Shown here in pieces: positions 32,001-47,000 of a stretch of 64,000 nt of DNA. The position numbers were made by a program, and so were the translations under genes. The number at the start of each line of letters is the position of its first letter. Position 1 is the first letter of the stretch. Under the pieces are notes generated by a model that searched no databases, had not been told where the DNA came from, and saw only the letters and a list, made by a program, of their open reading frames with translations. This DNA is from Diogma glabrata (Eukaryota > Arthropoda > Insecta > Diptera > Cylindrotomidae): positions 148,879,197-148,943,196 of the forward strand of contig OY856188.1 of the NCBI GenBank assembly GCA_963693315.1, read 5' to 3'.

Positions 32001-35000
32001 AGCCTTGCCTTTATCATTCACAAAACCGTTATCTACCGTACAACCATATTACCTACAGTATACCGGGAACTGATAAACACCTAGAACAACTGGGTATTAT
32101 AATAAAATCCGGCAACACGGAGATAACTCTAGTCAATATATATATTCTACCAGTAAGCAGCTGTGATACCGGTTATGAACCGTCCACAGAACATTTATTT
32201 TATACAAAAGACTGTCTGATTCTCGGCAATGTGAATGCTCTTCGTGATCTATGGCACTCGCACCTAAACACCGATTCACGAGGTGAAAACATTGCTGATC
32301 AAATTGACGGCTCCAATTTCGGAGTCCTCAACGAACCACATCCAACAAGGGTTACAAATAACTCGTATTGTTCTTCAGATGTTTCCCTTGCCTGCATGTC
32401 ACTAATGCCAATTGCAGAATGGAGAACTGATATTGCATTGGGATCAGACCACGTGCCGATCATAATCAACTTAAGCCGTTCCATCAACATAATAAAATCT
32501 GAGAAGAAGACTTATACTAATTTTAACAAAGCAGACTGGGAAAATTTTACTAATTTTACTGAAATGGAATTCAGTAAACAATTTTTACCACTTGACGCCC
32601 TCTCTGGGGAAAGAAATTTTAGAAAATTTTTTAATACAGCCAGATCTCGCTACATTCCATCCGGCAGAATACAAAAGGTGAAACTAAACTTCCCACAGGA
32701 AGCTTGTGTACTCTCCATCCAAAGAGATGACATACGCAAAGCAGATCCAGCTGATACTAGAATTCCAGACCTTAATAAGAAAATCAATAAGTTAGTTGCA
32801 GAACACAAACGTGATAAATGGAGAAAACTAGTGAGCGATTCAAATTTCGGCACAAGTATAAGTCTCTGGAAGGTCATAAAAGGCTTAACTCATCCTTGAC
32901 AACCAGATAACAATTGCATGATCTCCTTCGATGATATCACAACTGAAAACCACAGAAAATGCGCAACAAAATGCAACACACAGTTTACAGAAAAGCCACG
33001 TAAACATGAAAAGCAATCTAGGTCAGTATTGAGACATCTGCGCAAACTCAATACTGAACATTTAGAGGAAATCATATTTTCGGAAGAAGAGGTTGAGAAT
33101 GCCATAAAGAAGATTAAGCCATCAAAAGCTATTGGACCCGACGGCATCTTAGCCATCATGCTGAAACATATTGGACCCAAAGGACTGAATTATCTCACTA
33201 CCACACTCAACACATCGCTAAATACGCTACAAATACCAAAAATCTGGAAAACGGCAAGAATAAGCCCCATCTTGAAGCCTGGAAAACCTAAAGAAAAGGG
33301 AGAATCCTATAGACCGATCTCCATCCTCTCATCTATCGCAGGTAGATTACCTCGGTTAACCGGATCCTTCAATTTGGCGGCACACCAACATGGCTTTAGG
33401 ACAGCGCATAGTACAACCACCGCTCTCCACAGAATACAAAATCAGATCAGTAATGGTCTGAACCAAAAACAACCCTGTGCTAGAACAATTTTAGTTGCAC
33501 TCGACCTATCAAAAGCGTTCGACACAGTGTCGCACGCCGCACTACTAGATGACATCCTAAATACCAATTTGCCGGGTCTTATAAAGCGCTGGCTGTGCAA
33601 CTATCTTAGAGGTCGCCAAACATACGTCAAGTTTCGGAACTGTAAGTCCAAGATGAGAGTACTACGACAAGGAGTTTCACAAGGCGGAGTTCTATCACCT
33701 TCATTGTTTAAGCTCTACTTAAGCAGCTTACCTGCCCCACCGGAAGGAATAACCATCACGTCATATGCAGATGATTGCACAGTGCTAGCAACAGGTAACA
33801 ACCTAGAAGAACTCACCAACATCCTAAACACCTACCTTAACATCCTCAATGAGTGGTTTAAAACAAGGAAATTGAAACTTTCCACAGAAAAATCCACTTC
33901 TACACTATTCACCACATGGACGAAGGAGGTAAACACAACACTAAGCTTCTTCATTGACAATATACTTATTCCTGCAGTAAAAAATCCGAAATTGTTGGGG
34001 GTAACATTCGACCCACTGCTCAAATTTAATGCTCATGCACAACAAGTGAACTCCAGACTTAAGAACAGGAATAATGCATTGAAAGCACTTGCGGGTAGTT
34101 CATGGGGCAAGGATAAAAATACAATAATTACAACGTATAAAACAATAGGTCGGCCTATTATAAACTATGCTGCACCCATATGGACACCCCAAGTTGCGGA
34201 CACGCACTGGAAGAAGCTACAAACATCACAAAACGCTGCCCTGCGAACTGCGACCGGATGTCATCTGAAGTCCCATCGAGATCACCTGCACGAGGAATGT
34301 AACATACTTCCAGTCGGTGAACATAATGAGATGCTAACTAAACAATAACTATTGGCCTGTCATAAAGAGCGGCATCCCTATAATGATACGATATCGAAAA
34401 TTGAACCACCGAGAGACAGAAGGAAGACAGCAAGATGCTTTCTGCATGAGGTGAGATACCATCAAGTAACAGGTAACATCGATGAGGTTACTTATAGAAC
34501 AAGCTTAAGAGCACTTCATACAAAAGCTGTTGAGGACGCTCTAAGGAACTACGCGCCAAATAGAGTTCTGAATAAAAAGCCACAAAAAGTCGCTGCTGAA
34601 GAGGCTCAATTGCCCCGTAGCACCAGATCCATCCTAGCTCAACTAAGATCCGGTTGGTCTCGCATCCTAAACAACTACATGTGTAGAATTGATCCTGAAA
34701 TTGTTGACAAGTGTTCCGCATGTGAGGGCACGCCGCATGATGTAGACCACCTATTCAGATGTCCTAAAAATGTAACTAGCCTGACGAAGGAAGATTTATG
34801 GTACTGCCCAAAAGCAGTAGCGGAGTTCCTGAACCTGGACATGGAGCCGGAGGATTAGCACCTAAACCGTCGCTACAACAACAACAACATTCGTTTATTT
34901 GTTCATCATACAAACTAATTGAATTATCGTTGGGGTGCACTATATGACTTTTGCAGTGTACTATCATCTGCAAAACTATTAATCGGATTACTGGTGATTT

Positions 35001-38000
35001 TCAACAGTTCGTTGATATAAATTAAAAATAGAGTGGGGGATAAAACTGAGCCTAGGGGTACACCAGCGTTAATTAATTAAGAATCAGAAGAAAAGTAATC
35101 TACAGATACTGAGATGTATGGGTTAGACAGACAATTATTATTTTACGTGAATAGTCCTTCACAAACACACAATTTTAGAATTTTAATCAAATGAATCAAA
35201 AACGGTATTTTCGAAAACTACAAAAAAAATTGTTTTGGGCTAGAAAAAAATACCCCTTTCATAAAAAACCCCATTCGACAAGGTCAAAAATAATTTGTTT
35301 TCAAAATTTCCACCCTCAACTCCCTCAAAATAACATTTGAAATGATGAGCCGACCGCTATAGTTTTCATTCAATCTTTACAACATTTCCCATAACCATGA
35401 ATTTTTCCAAATTTTTCTTTTGTAATGTTCGAAGTTAAGGGGGGACAGGAAAACAAACACTCGTTTTTGGCAATATCTAAAAAACTAAGCAGTCGAAAAA
35501 TCAATAAACTTTTTTTTTAAATATTTTGATCTTTTTCGATTTTTCTAAACCAAACACGATTCCTTACAAAAAACTTTTCTTTTACTATCTTATCTATGTT
35601 CAGAAAATATAGATAAAAACAAATATTTGAAATTTTTTTGTTATCAGCAGGCGTGGGAAAACACATTTAATAACTGTAGAAAATTTCAACTTGATAGCAC
35701 TTATAGTTTGTGAGTAAATCGAATATGTAGAAATTCGGACGGACACCGAAGTCTCACCGTTTTTACTTTTTTAAAGTACGGAACCTTAAAAATTAACGGA
35801 AAATGTTAAATTTTTTATTTTATACTAGCAGGACCCGGCGTGCTTTGCTACGCTTATAAATAAAGTTTGTGCACAGACATGTTGTTGACGTAGTAGCAAT
35901 GATTTCAAACAGTAGTAATGAGAAATGATAGCGTAGTTTTTAATTTTTGTTTTTAAAAATATGAATGAAAAATAATCAGTACTTTAGCTCATCAGTTCGG
36001 ATATATAAAAAATTGGCGAACAAATAAGTTTTCGAGTAAGCTATAAAAAAATTTAAATGACATGTTGAATTAGTAGAGGTGTGTCAACACTCATCTCTAT
36101 TAGAACATTATACAGAACAAAAATTCACAAATGTTCACAGTGCTCATGCATTGTATATGTACCCGACACGAAACACACGAAAACTTTTCTAAAAAAGTTT
36201 TTCTGAGAAATGAAAATGGAAAATGCTGTCAAATTGCAAAATTCAAGTGAATTACAATAATTACTTTGATCTTAATCACTCACAAAATCTCTCAACATTT
36301 TATTTTTTACACCAAATAGCGTAAAAGTTTTGTTTATTTACCATTGGTCGCATATTGCCGCTATCTCATAAGAAAGAAAACTCGAGAAAACTCGTAAAGA
36401 TAACATTAAATTAACATTGTGTCATTTTTATTGCAACTTATTCATTTTAATATGGAACGAATTTCAGAATGTCGTTTTAATTCTATTTATTTATTCGAGT
36501 ACTTGTGGGTACACTTTATTTTTTGTTTTTCCGTCTGGTGCGTACACGAATAATTCGAAATAAAGACGGTTTTCCTAACGCGCCAGCTACATATAGTTGT
36601 CCATGTCCATGTTAGAAGAACAGATTCTTTAAATCTAGTCCACATACTTGCAGTAACTGTCCGTGTGCTTTGTTGATGGTAATTGCAAAAGCGAGTTGCA
36701 CTGGAAACTAAAGGTTTGAATCTGTTGTGATCATTGAAATATGTGGCCTGTCTGTCGCGCAAAACACTACATCTTCCTCTTCGAATTTTCCACTCAAAAT
36801 TGTAGCTTCAATGACATTGTTCATCATCTTTTTCACCGAAGTTCAACAAAGTTTGTGCAATTTCAAAATATGTGACATATTTGAAATTACAATATATGTC
36901 ACAACAACACATATAAACCTTTTAAGACATAGGCTCTACAACATAATGCTTTTTAAGACGTTGATGGACGCAAATTTCTTTTTTTTTATATTCTTCTTAA
37001 AGAATGGAAAACTTAATAATAAATCCTTTCACATAATAATGTACGATATAGGGCAATATTTTATGATAGAATGGAGGAAATAAAAACAATATACTTCTTT
37101 TTTCAAATTTGTAGGAACAAAGCTAAAATTAGGTTCCTAATTGCCCTAGTGCTAGAAGCGTATACCAAGATCATATAACGCATTGTTTACAAGCCAGCAT
37201 ATATAATAATTATATGGAAGCTCATTTGTTCGAGCAAGCTAAAAGTTCATTCTTTTAAAAAATAAAAAAATTACGTCCATCAACACCTTAGAAAGCATGT
37301 TCTTATGTGTTGTTGTGACACACATTGTAGTTCCTACTACCCAACATAAAAAAATAGAGCGTTATCGTCAAAGAATAAACCATAACTAAGACTAAGGGTA
37401 CTATCGTTGATTGAAAAAAGAACATCCGCCAGCACACATCAAATATCACTTATCCCCTTAATATAAGTGATATCTTACTGCCATTGTCGGTAGCATACGA
37501 TATCTCACGTTAACTGATTTGCCAGTAGCAGGTACTAAAGTAGGCCGCTTTGTCACATCCATAGATCCAAAATTTTAAATTTTACATATGTTCCTGCGGG
37601 CGGGCATATATTATAAATTCATTGGTATTAATGCATTGTAACTGTTAGCAAATCACTATTGCAAACGTGTTGCCGGCGAAGGGCCACATTTTTAATTAGT
37701 TTGTTTATCATACTTGCTATCCATGTTTGATTATACATAAGCTATGCTTCTTTGTATAGTATTTGTGCGAATTCCATTTCGTAATTTTGAGCTTTTAATC
37801 GATGTTATCAACTATCTTTCTTAGTTGAAGAAACATGCATTACATATACAATTGCAAACCAATAACATATTTAGTTTATTACCAATAACAATAACACATT
37901 GTATAGATGATAAAATTTGTAACATCATTATGTGTTTAATTCAAATACATATAGTTTTGATATACAAATGTAATTGTTTCAGATTATACTTTCATTTTTC

Positions 38001-41000
38001 AATTTCATTAAAATATGTTCAACAAAAAAATTGATCAAAGGAATCTAACCGTATAAAACGATATTTAAAGAAAAATCAAATTAGATTATTATCAACATTT
38101 AGGCAGAACCCCTTAAGATAATTATAATGGCCCTGGGGTTCCATTCCAAAAAAAAATTGCCTGTTACCTATGCGCAAGTATACACAACAACTTCCCAAAG
38201 TTTCATGATGGTCGGATGCATGGTTTATTAATGCATAAACGACAAACATACATACTTTCAATTTTATATATTTTTATATTATATGTATTGTTCTCGGTTT
38301 GACCTTTTTATATTACCAACAAATGTTAAGATTTGATTTTGTTAGGGGAATATTTAATAAACTATAGAACTGTTGTAGAATGTAACGATCGTTACAAAGC
38401 ATATATTCTATAGCAGTCGTGGATAAAACAATATCTTAAGGGTAGTGTTTGTTTTCATTTATATAATTTCAACATTTTGGGAAGGGAGTGCGAGAACATT
38501 GTTTGAAAATTTTAGGAGTTTAGAGAGCTAAAAAGGTTAAGAACCAGTGATATAAATCATAATTATCGAAAAACAAAATTTATTTTGGAAAAGTATCATA
38601 GTATGTATAATTTTTGTTTAACCAATACATGTTTGAACAATTTAATTTTCATTTTAAAAGACAAACATTTTATCTTTTCGAGTGGTAGTATAATTTTCAA
38701 CAAAGTTTTTAATCATTAATTTAATTTTTGTGTAATTTAAATTTAGCTGTGTAGTTTTTTGTAAATTTTCTGTTTAGCCTTTTAATTTTATTAACTTAAT
38801 TTAATGTGTTAAGTGTATAATGTTTTTTTTTTCGTTGTGTTCATGCTCCATGTAGGAGCGTTGCCAGGCTAATCAGTTTTGAATATTCACCAAGATCATT
38901 CAGTTTATTACGTCCGTCTCCCATTGCAGTCGTGGTCTACCTCGTGGTCGCCCACTTGCTGAGCTACTAACGTACATTTTGTTAATCATTCCAGACTGTG
39001 AATCGGCTCGTAAAACATGACCAAACCAAGCAATCCTATTGGAACGCAAACAACCTATTATATCAGGACCCTCAAGAAGGTCTATGATCTCAAAGTTATA
39101 TAGGGTTCTGTACTCTCCATCGTCTGTCTTAAGTGGACCAAAACCGTAGCGTAGGATCTAACGCTCAAATACAAAAAAATGTGATTCGTCCTTTTGTGTA
39201 ATGGTCCACGTTTGTGACCCATACATCATAACCAGTCTAATCAATGTCTTGTATAACTTGAGTTTGGTGTTAGTCGATACATACAGTGATAGAAAGTTCG
39301 ATTACCTGCAGCGATTCGAGCTTTTATATCTGTAAGTATGCTGTTGTTTGAGCCAAGCATTAACCCCAAATATTTAAAAGATTCAACTGCCCTCAATTCG
39401 TTCATCGCCGCACATCAAATCTTTGTTCTCAGCCTCCCTTGAAACACTCATATGTTTGGTTTTATCGTAGTTAATTTGCAGACCAATTTTTATAGCACCA
39501 TTCTCCAGTGAATTAAAAGTCTTACTCATAACAGCTTCACTTCGGCCGAGGATGACAACATCATCAGTGTAAGCCTCAAAAGAGTCGTAGGCCTGCCTGA
39601 AATCAATGAAGAGTTTGTGCATAGGAACTCGTTTGTGCATTTTTAACTGTCGAATCTTTTCCAAAATCATCCTTATCGAGAAAAGTGCATCGGCGGTACC
39701 TCGGCCTAGCCGGAAGCCACACTAATATTCTCCAAATAGTTGTTCAGGAAAAGATCTTATATACTGTGCAGAGGAGAGCAATTCCTCTGTAGTTTGCACA
39801 TTGTAGGCAATAACCTTTTTTATGGATTGGTATCAGCGTGGCTGAGTCCCAGTCCTGTGACATGGGACCTGGTTTCAGTCCACTGGTTCCAGTCCTGGTT
39901 TCAGTCCACCAGATCATTTTAGAAAGTTCAAACAATCTTAAAGATTGAGTTTCACCACCATGTACAATCAATCATTTCGGATGTTATATCGTCGATACCA
40001 GGTGCTTTATTGTGTTTTAATTTTGACAGGGCCGCCTCAAATTCCTCTTTGGGGAGTTCGTCAACATGTACTTTTGACGCACGAATAAACTGTGCTCGTC
40101 GCCCGACTTGTTGCTGGTCACTTAAGTTCAAAAGATTCTCAAAATAAGGGGCCCAAGTATCTTAAATATTTTTAACGTCTACTCGTAGCTCCCCATCTTC
40201 GTTTTGAATAGTAATCGATCTAGTTTGAGGTCACTTTCTTTAAGGTTTTAACCTGTTGAAAGAAGTTACGCGATTGATGTTCCTTATTGAAGTTTTCAAT
40301 CTCCTCACACTTTCTCTTTCACCATTCTCTCTAGGTTCGTCTACATTGCTGTGTAAGGGCTTGTCTTGCCAGTTTATAGTTCTCCTTCTCCGTGGGCCTA
40401 GTGTTTCGTCCTTGAAGACATTTCAGATAGCAATCTCTTTTGTATTGAATAGCGTCAAAACATGCTTGATCCATCCATGGCTTCTGGGAGTGGTTTTGTG
40501 CTAGTTCATCAGCAGCGCTTAAAACAGCATCTTTGAGTAAATGCCATGACTTATCGAGTTCTTCATTAATAGTTTCTGATTTCTCCAATGTTTCGGCAAT
40601 ATGGTTTTGATATCTCTCTTCAGATTCAGCATTATTTAGTGATGAGTTTCCGTTGAGCGAATTTTGGAATCCCTGGATTTAGCAAGTGAAACCTTATCGT
40701 AGGACATCGAATGAAGTGGTCACTTCCAATGTATGCACCTATAGAGGATCACACATCCAGAACGCTCGAAAAGAACGTGGTGCTACTTTTTTTTAAAACT
40801 ACGTGCCTTACTAATTTTGCCCTTCGTATTTGTTAAATTCTTATTTATTATTAATAGATCGAAGGATGAACAATCAACATTCGAGGAAAATAGTCAGATG
40901 AAGCCGAAAATAATGATTAGACGATGATTCAACTATACAGTTTTACTGATGAAAAGTCTGCTTGAAATCACGGTCCTTGTCATCTACAATATTTTTTAAA

Positions 41001-44000
41001 GCATTAGCACTTCAAAGTTGGAGCGATAAGCAATGATTGGTCTAGCGTATGCAATTTTAACAAAATCGCAAGAGAAAAAGTACTTATGTATATCAAGAAT
41101 GAATTTATTAATAACCAGCGAGTTCTGTCCGTTGTTGAGTATGTATGTATGTGAGAAATTTGTTAGGACCAGGTAAAAAGGTTTTCGGACTCGTCAAAAA
41201 CAGCCGCCCACAAAGTATAAAATATGTGGTAATCATCAAATGAAAGGGGCGAGGGCCTGGTGACTATATTACTAATAAATATATAAAAGAACAAATTGGT
41301 ACAATTTTTGTTGTATTTAATATAAATTAAAATAAATTTGAGTAGACTATTGAAATTTGAAACTATTAACGATTTTGTATAATGTGGTTTTCGTTTGGTA
41401 AGTCAGATTTAATCGAAAACAATCTGCAGTTCGGTGACCAAATGAAATTGAAATCAGGTTTTTGTTTTATATTAGGTTGTGTGAGTGAAAAAATGACATT
41501 TCTAAACACAAATTATTTCAATTATAAAATAAAAAATGTATGAGAGTGACAGATGTCAAATTACACTTTAATTGGTATTAGTGTAGGGGACTTAATCTGA
41601 GGGGTAAGTCTTACTAAATTTCAAATTTGAAAAAAAAAGATCTTAGATCAAAAAAAGTCTATTTTTTTATCTGACGTACCAAAAAAATACAAATTTGCTG
41701 TCAGATAAGATTTTTTGTTTCTTTGTTATTTTTTCTTAGACTGTTACCATGAGCCGCGTTCATTTAACTGAAGCAACTGAAACAACTGAAAAATTGAATG
41801 CAATTGTTGTTGTTTTTTCAGTTGTTTCTGTCAAATCGAACGCACCGCACCTATGGTATTATTGTTGGATGTTTGATGATAAAGCTTAGTGCACATATAT
41901 TTAAACTATTTTGAAATAATTTAAAATAAACTGTCAAAATAGTACGAAGCTCGTCCTTTATTATTATTATTTTAAAAATATTTAATTATTATATGCCGTT
42001 TATGTATGTGTTAAAATGTGATTGAGTTTTCAAGGCTCAAATTTACTTTTTTATGTGTGTAATAAATACCTGATACCAACAATAATTAAACGACCTCCAT
42101 AACTACTAAAAACTGTTTCACAAGTGATCATTGCAAGTTTGGTCATAGAAAAATAATGTTATTTACCATAATTTTTAATTCAAAAAGGATACACCCCATT
42201 CTGAGCTTTTATTTAATATTGTATTAAACCAAAATACTTCAGCTTCTGGCCATAGTAGTCTTTTCCAAAATAGTGAATCAATAATTACTGATGCAATTAA
42301 GAGCCCTAGTCCAGCCGGAATAACAGTTTTTAAAACACTAAAATAAAGAACAATAATATAACTTCTTAAATTCATTTGCGAAATGAAGTAATAAAATACT
42401 TGCGTGATAAATGAAATCCTTTTAAAAAAGATGTCATATGTTAGATATAATCCAAATAATATGCATAATTCTGCACGAAATATAATAATCGATGCACCGG
42501 AAATGATTAAAAACGTTTTTATATTTCGTCGAAGCCAAGCATTCACCGCTAATAATACTAAAATATTAAATTTATTTTAATTATAAGGGGCATATAGTAA
42601 AACACACGAGCTACAATGATTTGTTCTTAATATTTTTGCAATGATTGGGGGTATCGAATCATCCATTGATTAAGTGTTGAAACAAAATTTACTATATGAA
42701 GTTTTTTCTGTGTTAGGCTTTTAACCACCGAACAAAATGTACGATTACAATTATTATTTATTTAGAGAGACATTACTTACCTAAGGATAGCACTATAACA
42801 TTTGGAAGAGGTCTACTCATATAAAACATGAAATGAAATTGTGTCACGGTTATCAATGCATACCATATTGAAACAAGTCTGCCAAGTTTTTCGTCAATTG
42901 TGTTATAGAGTTTGCCCCACGAAAAAGCCACATATCCTGTTAAAACTAATCTGGCTAAAACAAGAAAAGGTGTAATTAGCAAATTATATTGAGCATATAC
43001 AAACAAATTACAAGCCAAGTAGAAATAGGTAGACTTCTTTGGCACACTTATTTGTTCATAAGTAGAATTCGATTAATCATGATTAATTTAAATACAAAAA
43101 ACTACAAATAATATTAACAAGGAAATTTATAAATAAAAGGAATTATTTCTCTTATTTTTTTTTAATGTGTTGTGTGGTAGGAATTCCAGAAGGTGTCACA
43201 ACAACACATAAAAACCTTAAAACACCAAGGTCCCATAACAACATGCGTTCTAAGGACGTTGATGGACGTAAATCTTTTTTATAGTTTTTGTTAAAGAATA
43301 GATAACTACAATAAATCCTTTCACATATAAAATATGGCATAGAACAATATTTCATGATAGGATAGAAAATAAAAATAAAATAAAAGGTAAAAAGCAAATT
43401 TGTTTTAAAAATTTGCCGGAACAAAACTAAAATGGGATTTTCAATAATCCAACTAGTCGTTATTCCTTGATTATATGACGCATATTCTTGCATTATGTCA
43501 CGCCCGAAGACACGAGCCTTCATATAACTCTATATCTGAGCCTTTATCATTGAAAAAGGGCTCAATAATTAAAACTCAGATATAGAGTTACACAAAGACT
43601 TGTTTCTTCGAGCAAGCAATTGTATGCCATTATAAAGGAATGTTCCATGGCTAAGATTGAGGGAGCTACCGTTGACTGAATACAGTTCATCGGCTACCAC
43701 CTATAAGACATCACTTTGGTTAGTGATATCTCACCGATATTGCCAGTGGTATGTGATATTTCAGGTTAAATCATATGAGCATAGCAGACTGGAGTGCACG
43801 GGGTTGTCACACCCGTAGATAAAAAAATAACAAATCAATAAAACTGATCCATTCGTCCATGTGGGAATGAATTATTACAACACAGCAATCATTTTTCTAG
43901 TTTCGTTCTTTGTTTCCCGTTCTTTCGGTCAGACTTCGGTGTCCGTGTCAAATTCTACATAAATTTCGCACACAATAAGTGCTATCAACTTGAAATTTTC

Positions 44001-47000
44001 CCCAGTTATAAAAGTGTTTGTCCACGCATACTAAAAAAATTGCAATTATTTGTTTTTATCTATATTTTATGGACATAGATGAGGCAATAGTAAAACCAAA
44101 CGATGTAATGATGAATTGATTTCTGACAGCGGAATCATTGCAAATAAATTTAATCATTATTTTGTAAATGTTTGTAATGAATTAGTCCAAAAACCTAGGG
44201 ACACGGACAACTTTAAAGCCTATTTGAATTACGATTTTCCTCATGAATTTAGTTTGAAGTCCACTATCAGTGAAGAAATAAAAGAAGCTGTTCGTTGTTT
44301 AAATGAAAATCCCGCAAGTGGCTACGAAAGAATATCAGTGCGCTTCTTAAAATAATTCATAATTATTTTGCAATTCAGTTATGTTTTTTTTTTGATAATT
44401 ATATCAAAACTGTAATATTTTCAGAGCCACTCAAAATTGCTAAGGTCACACCAGTTTATAAATCAGGTTATACACTACTACTCTAACTACAGTCCGATTT
44501 CAGTTTTATCAGTCCTGACCAAGGTGCTTGAAAAATTAATATTTTTGCGCGTAGGGGGCTTTTTGTTGAAACTCAGTGTTAAACACAAGAACCAATTTGG
44601 ATCTGCTAAGTCCTCGAACACCCTAGGTGATTACGAACATTGAATTTGGAGAAATCTTAATGGTGGGGATTAGTATGTGAGATCAAAAACTAGATTATTG
44701 CATTAGAAGTTTGTCAAAAAAATGTTGTCAAGTGGGTCAAAAGAAAGATTTTTATTTATTATTTTACCCATTTTTTTTGGAAAAAAATTAAATTAATTAT
44801 TTGTATGACATGAAATTTTATTATTATTATTGAGAATTATGGCATTATAAGTTTGTCAAAAAAAATAATGTCAAGTATGTCAAAAAAATGATTTTTTAAG
44901 CCAATTTTTTGGAAAAAAAATATCTGTTTTTATGACTTAAATGTAATTAAAAATTAAATTGGACATGTTAAATTTTTGAATTTGTTATTGTTTATGAAAT
45001 ATTTTTTAATCTTTGATTTTGTAATAATTTTTGGAATATTTTTAGAATTTTGAAAAAAGTTTGATTTTATTTAATTTTTACAATATTTTTGGAATTTTTA
45101 AAGAAATATGAATTTGTGGTTTTGTAATATTTTCTCGCAACGCTAAATGGAGAGGTTTTTGAGTAGTTTGCTGATTGTATCATCTTTTCACTAAATTATG
45201 TTAATTTATAATCTGTTATAATTTTCCGGCAACGTATTAATGTTTCGTGTTAGTTTTGTAATTAATTTCTAAGCAGAGATAAAAAATACATGCACTTTAA
45301 CAAAGAGTTATGTTTGGTATACATCGCTGCCCAAAACTAAAAACCATGTCCTCATAAAAGTTTTTTGCCGAAAACTATATCAAAATCCTTAACCCAGACC
45401 GAAGTCTTGATATCTCAGAGCCTTGAGATTTCAGCCCCTCCATATTTTACCGTTGAAATTCTAAAAAAATATAGATTTTTTCCATGGTAATGTTCATTTT
45501 TCATAGACATTTCAACAAAAATAAAGATTACTGATTTTTTGGAAAATACTTTTTCCAGCACGGGAGAATTTTCGTGTGAAACTGAGGTTACTTTTTTGGT
45601 TTAAAATCAAAAGTAAAAATAAATATTTTGATTCCAAAAAAATACAGCGTATTTTTGTGTGAGAGATAAAAATTAAAAACGAAAAAACCTTTTTTTCTCG
45701 CTTTTTTCTATTTTAAATTTAGTAAACAACGAGTAACTAACTAGCTATACTTGTTCGAGCAAACGATGACGGATCCGAAAGATCGCTATTGGTTATGATC
45801 GGCAAGTCCAAATCAAGATGTTTTAAAAATACTACAACGCTGCCTATTAATACAGAGCAAATTTTAAATCCTGGATGACCTCAGCTGATTAGGAAGATTC
45901 TGACTTAGAAATCGACAGAAAATTTTAAAATGCGAAAACTAATGAATCTTTTAACCGTTGATAATTGTCCTTCGTATTCAATGTTGCTAATTAACGAGCC
46001 ATTAAATTAATCTTTATGTCACCCAATATAAACCGCGATTTGGCCGCCAAAGGGCAAGAAGTGATAACAAATTTGGAAAAATTGAGTAGTGGATTTTTAC
46101 TTAAAAAAATAATAAATGACTTGCAAAAACTGCCGGAATTAAGCAACAATGTTGCAGGAGATCTTTCGGATGCTGCTAAATTTATTTCTAGAGCGTGGAA
46201 AAGGGTGACAGAAAAAAATAAATAATTGTAAAAAGGCTGGGATTAGTTATCTATGTTCACGTTATCAGTAACTGAAACAGTTGATAATTCAATGCCCAAT
46301 GGTCATGAGCTTGTGGAGAATCACGGATTGAATCGAATCCTGCTATTTCATCTGCAAATGTATGACTTTAAGACTTCCTGAGCTTTGATGAGCAAATTGA
46401 AACGAATGGTGCTTTAAGAGAAGTTTCCATGTTGGACGAGTTGTAATTAATATCAAGAAATTGAACGCGAATGAGGATAGTCTTGAAATTGTAAAACCAA
46501 TGCCTTCGAAAATAAAAGTTTACAATGCATTTATGTGTTTAGAAATGTTTTTAAGTTATTCTAATGGATTTAAAAAACCGAGGATCAAAGAATTAAAAAA
46601 ACTACAACTACAACAAATTAAGGTTGATCAACAATTTATGATGTACGTACATACATGTAAATTTTTATGCTTAGTTTTTAATTATTTTAAATTATTTTAT
46701 TACCATTCATTGCGTCAGTGTTGCATTGGAGTCATGGTCTACCTCTAGGTCGCTCACTCTCTAGTGAGCTGACGGTAATTTTTGAATTATTCCAGACTCT
46801 AAACCGGCTTTACGTTTGAGCATATATATCATCACTTGCCTAATTAATGTCTTGTATATCTTGAGTTGAGTGTTAGTTGAAACCTACGATGATTTAAGAA
46901 GAGGTTTAATCGAGCCGTTGTTTCAGTCGCCGTTGTTTCAGTCAAGCTTTGATTACAAATATTAAATGGATTCAACTCCCTTGATTCCTTTTTCGCAGCA

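Noticed and set aside
42338..42399. A conventional 62-nt GT-AG intron in ALG12
   Set aside because: Its removal shifts the frame by one base, while the GC donor three bases upstream of the GT gives 66 nt and keeps the conserved protein in frame.
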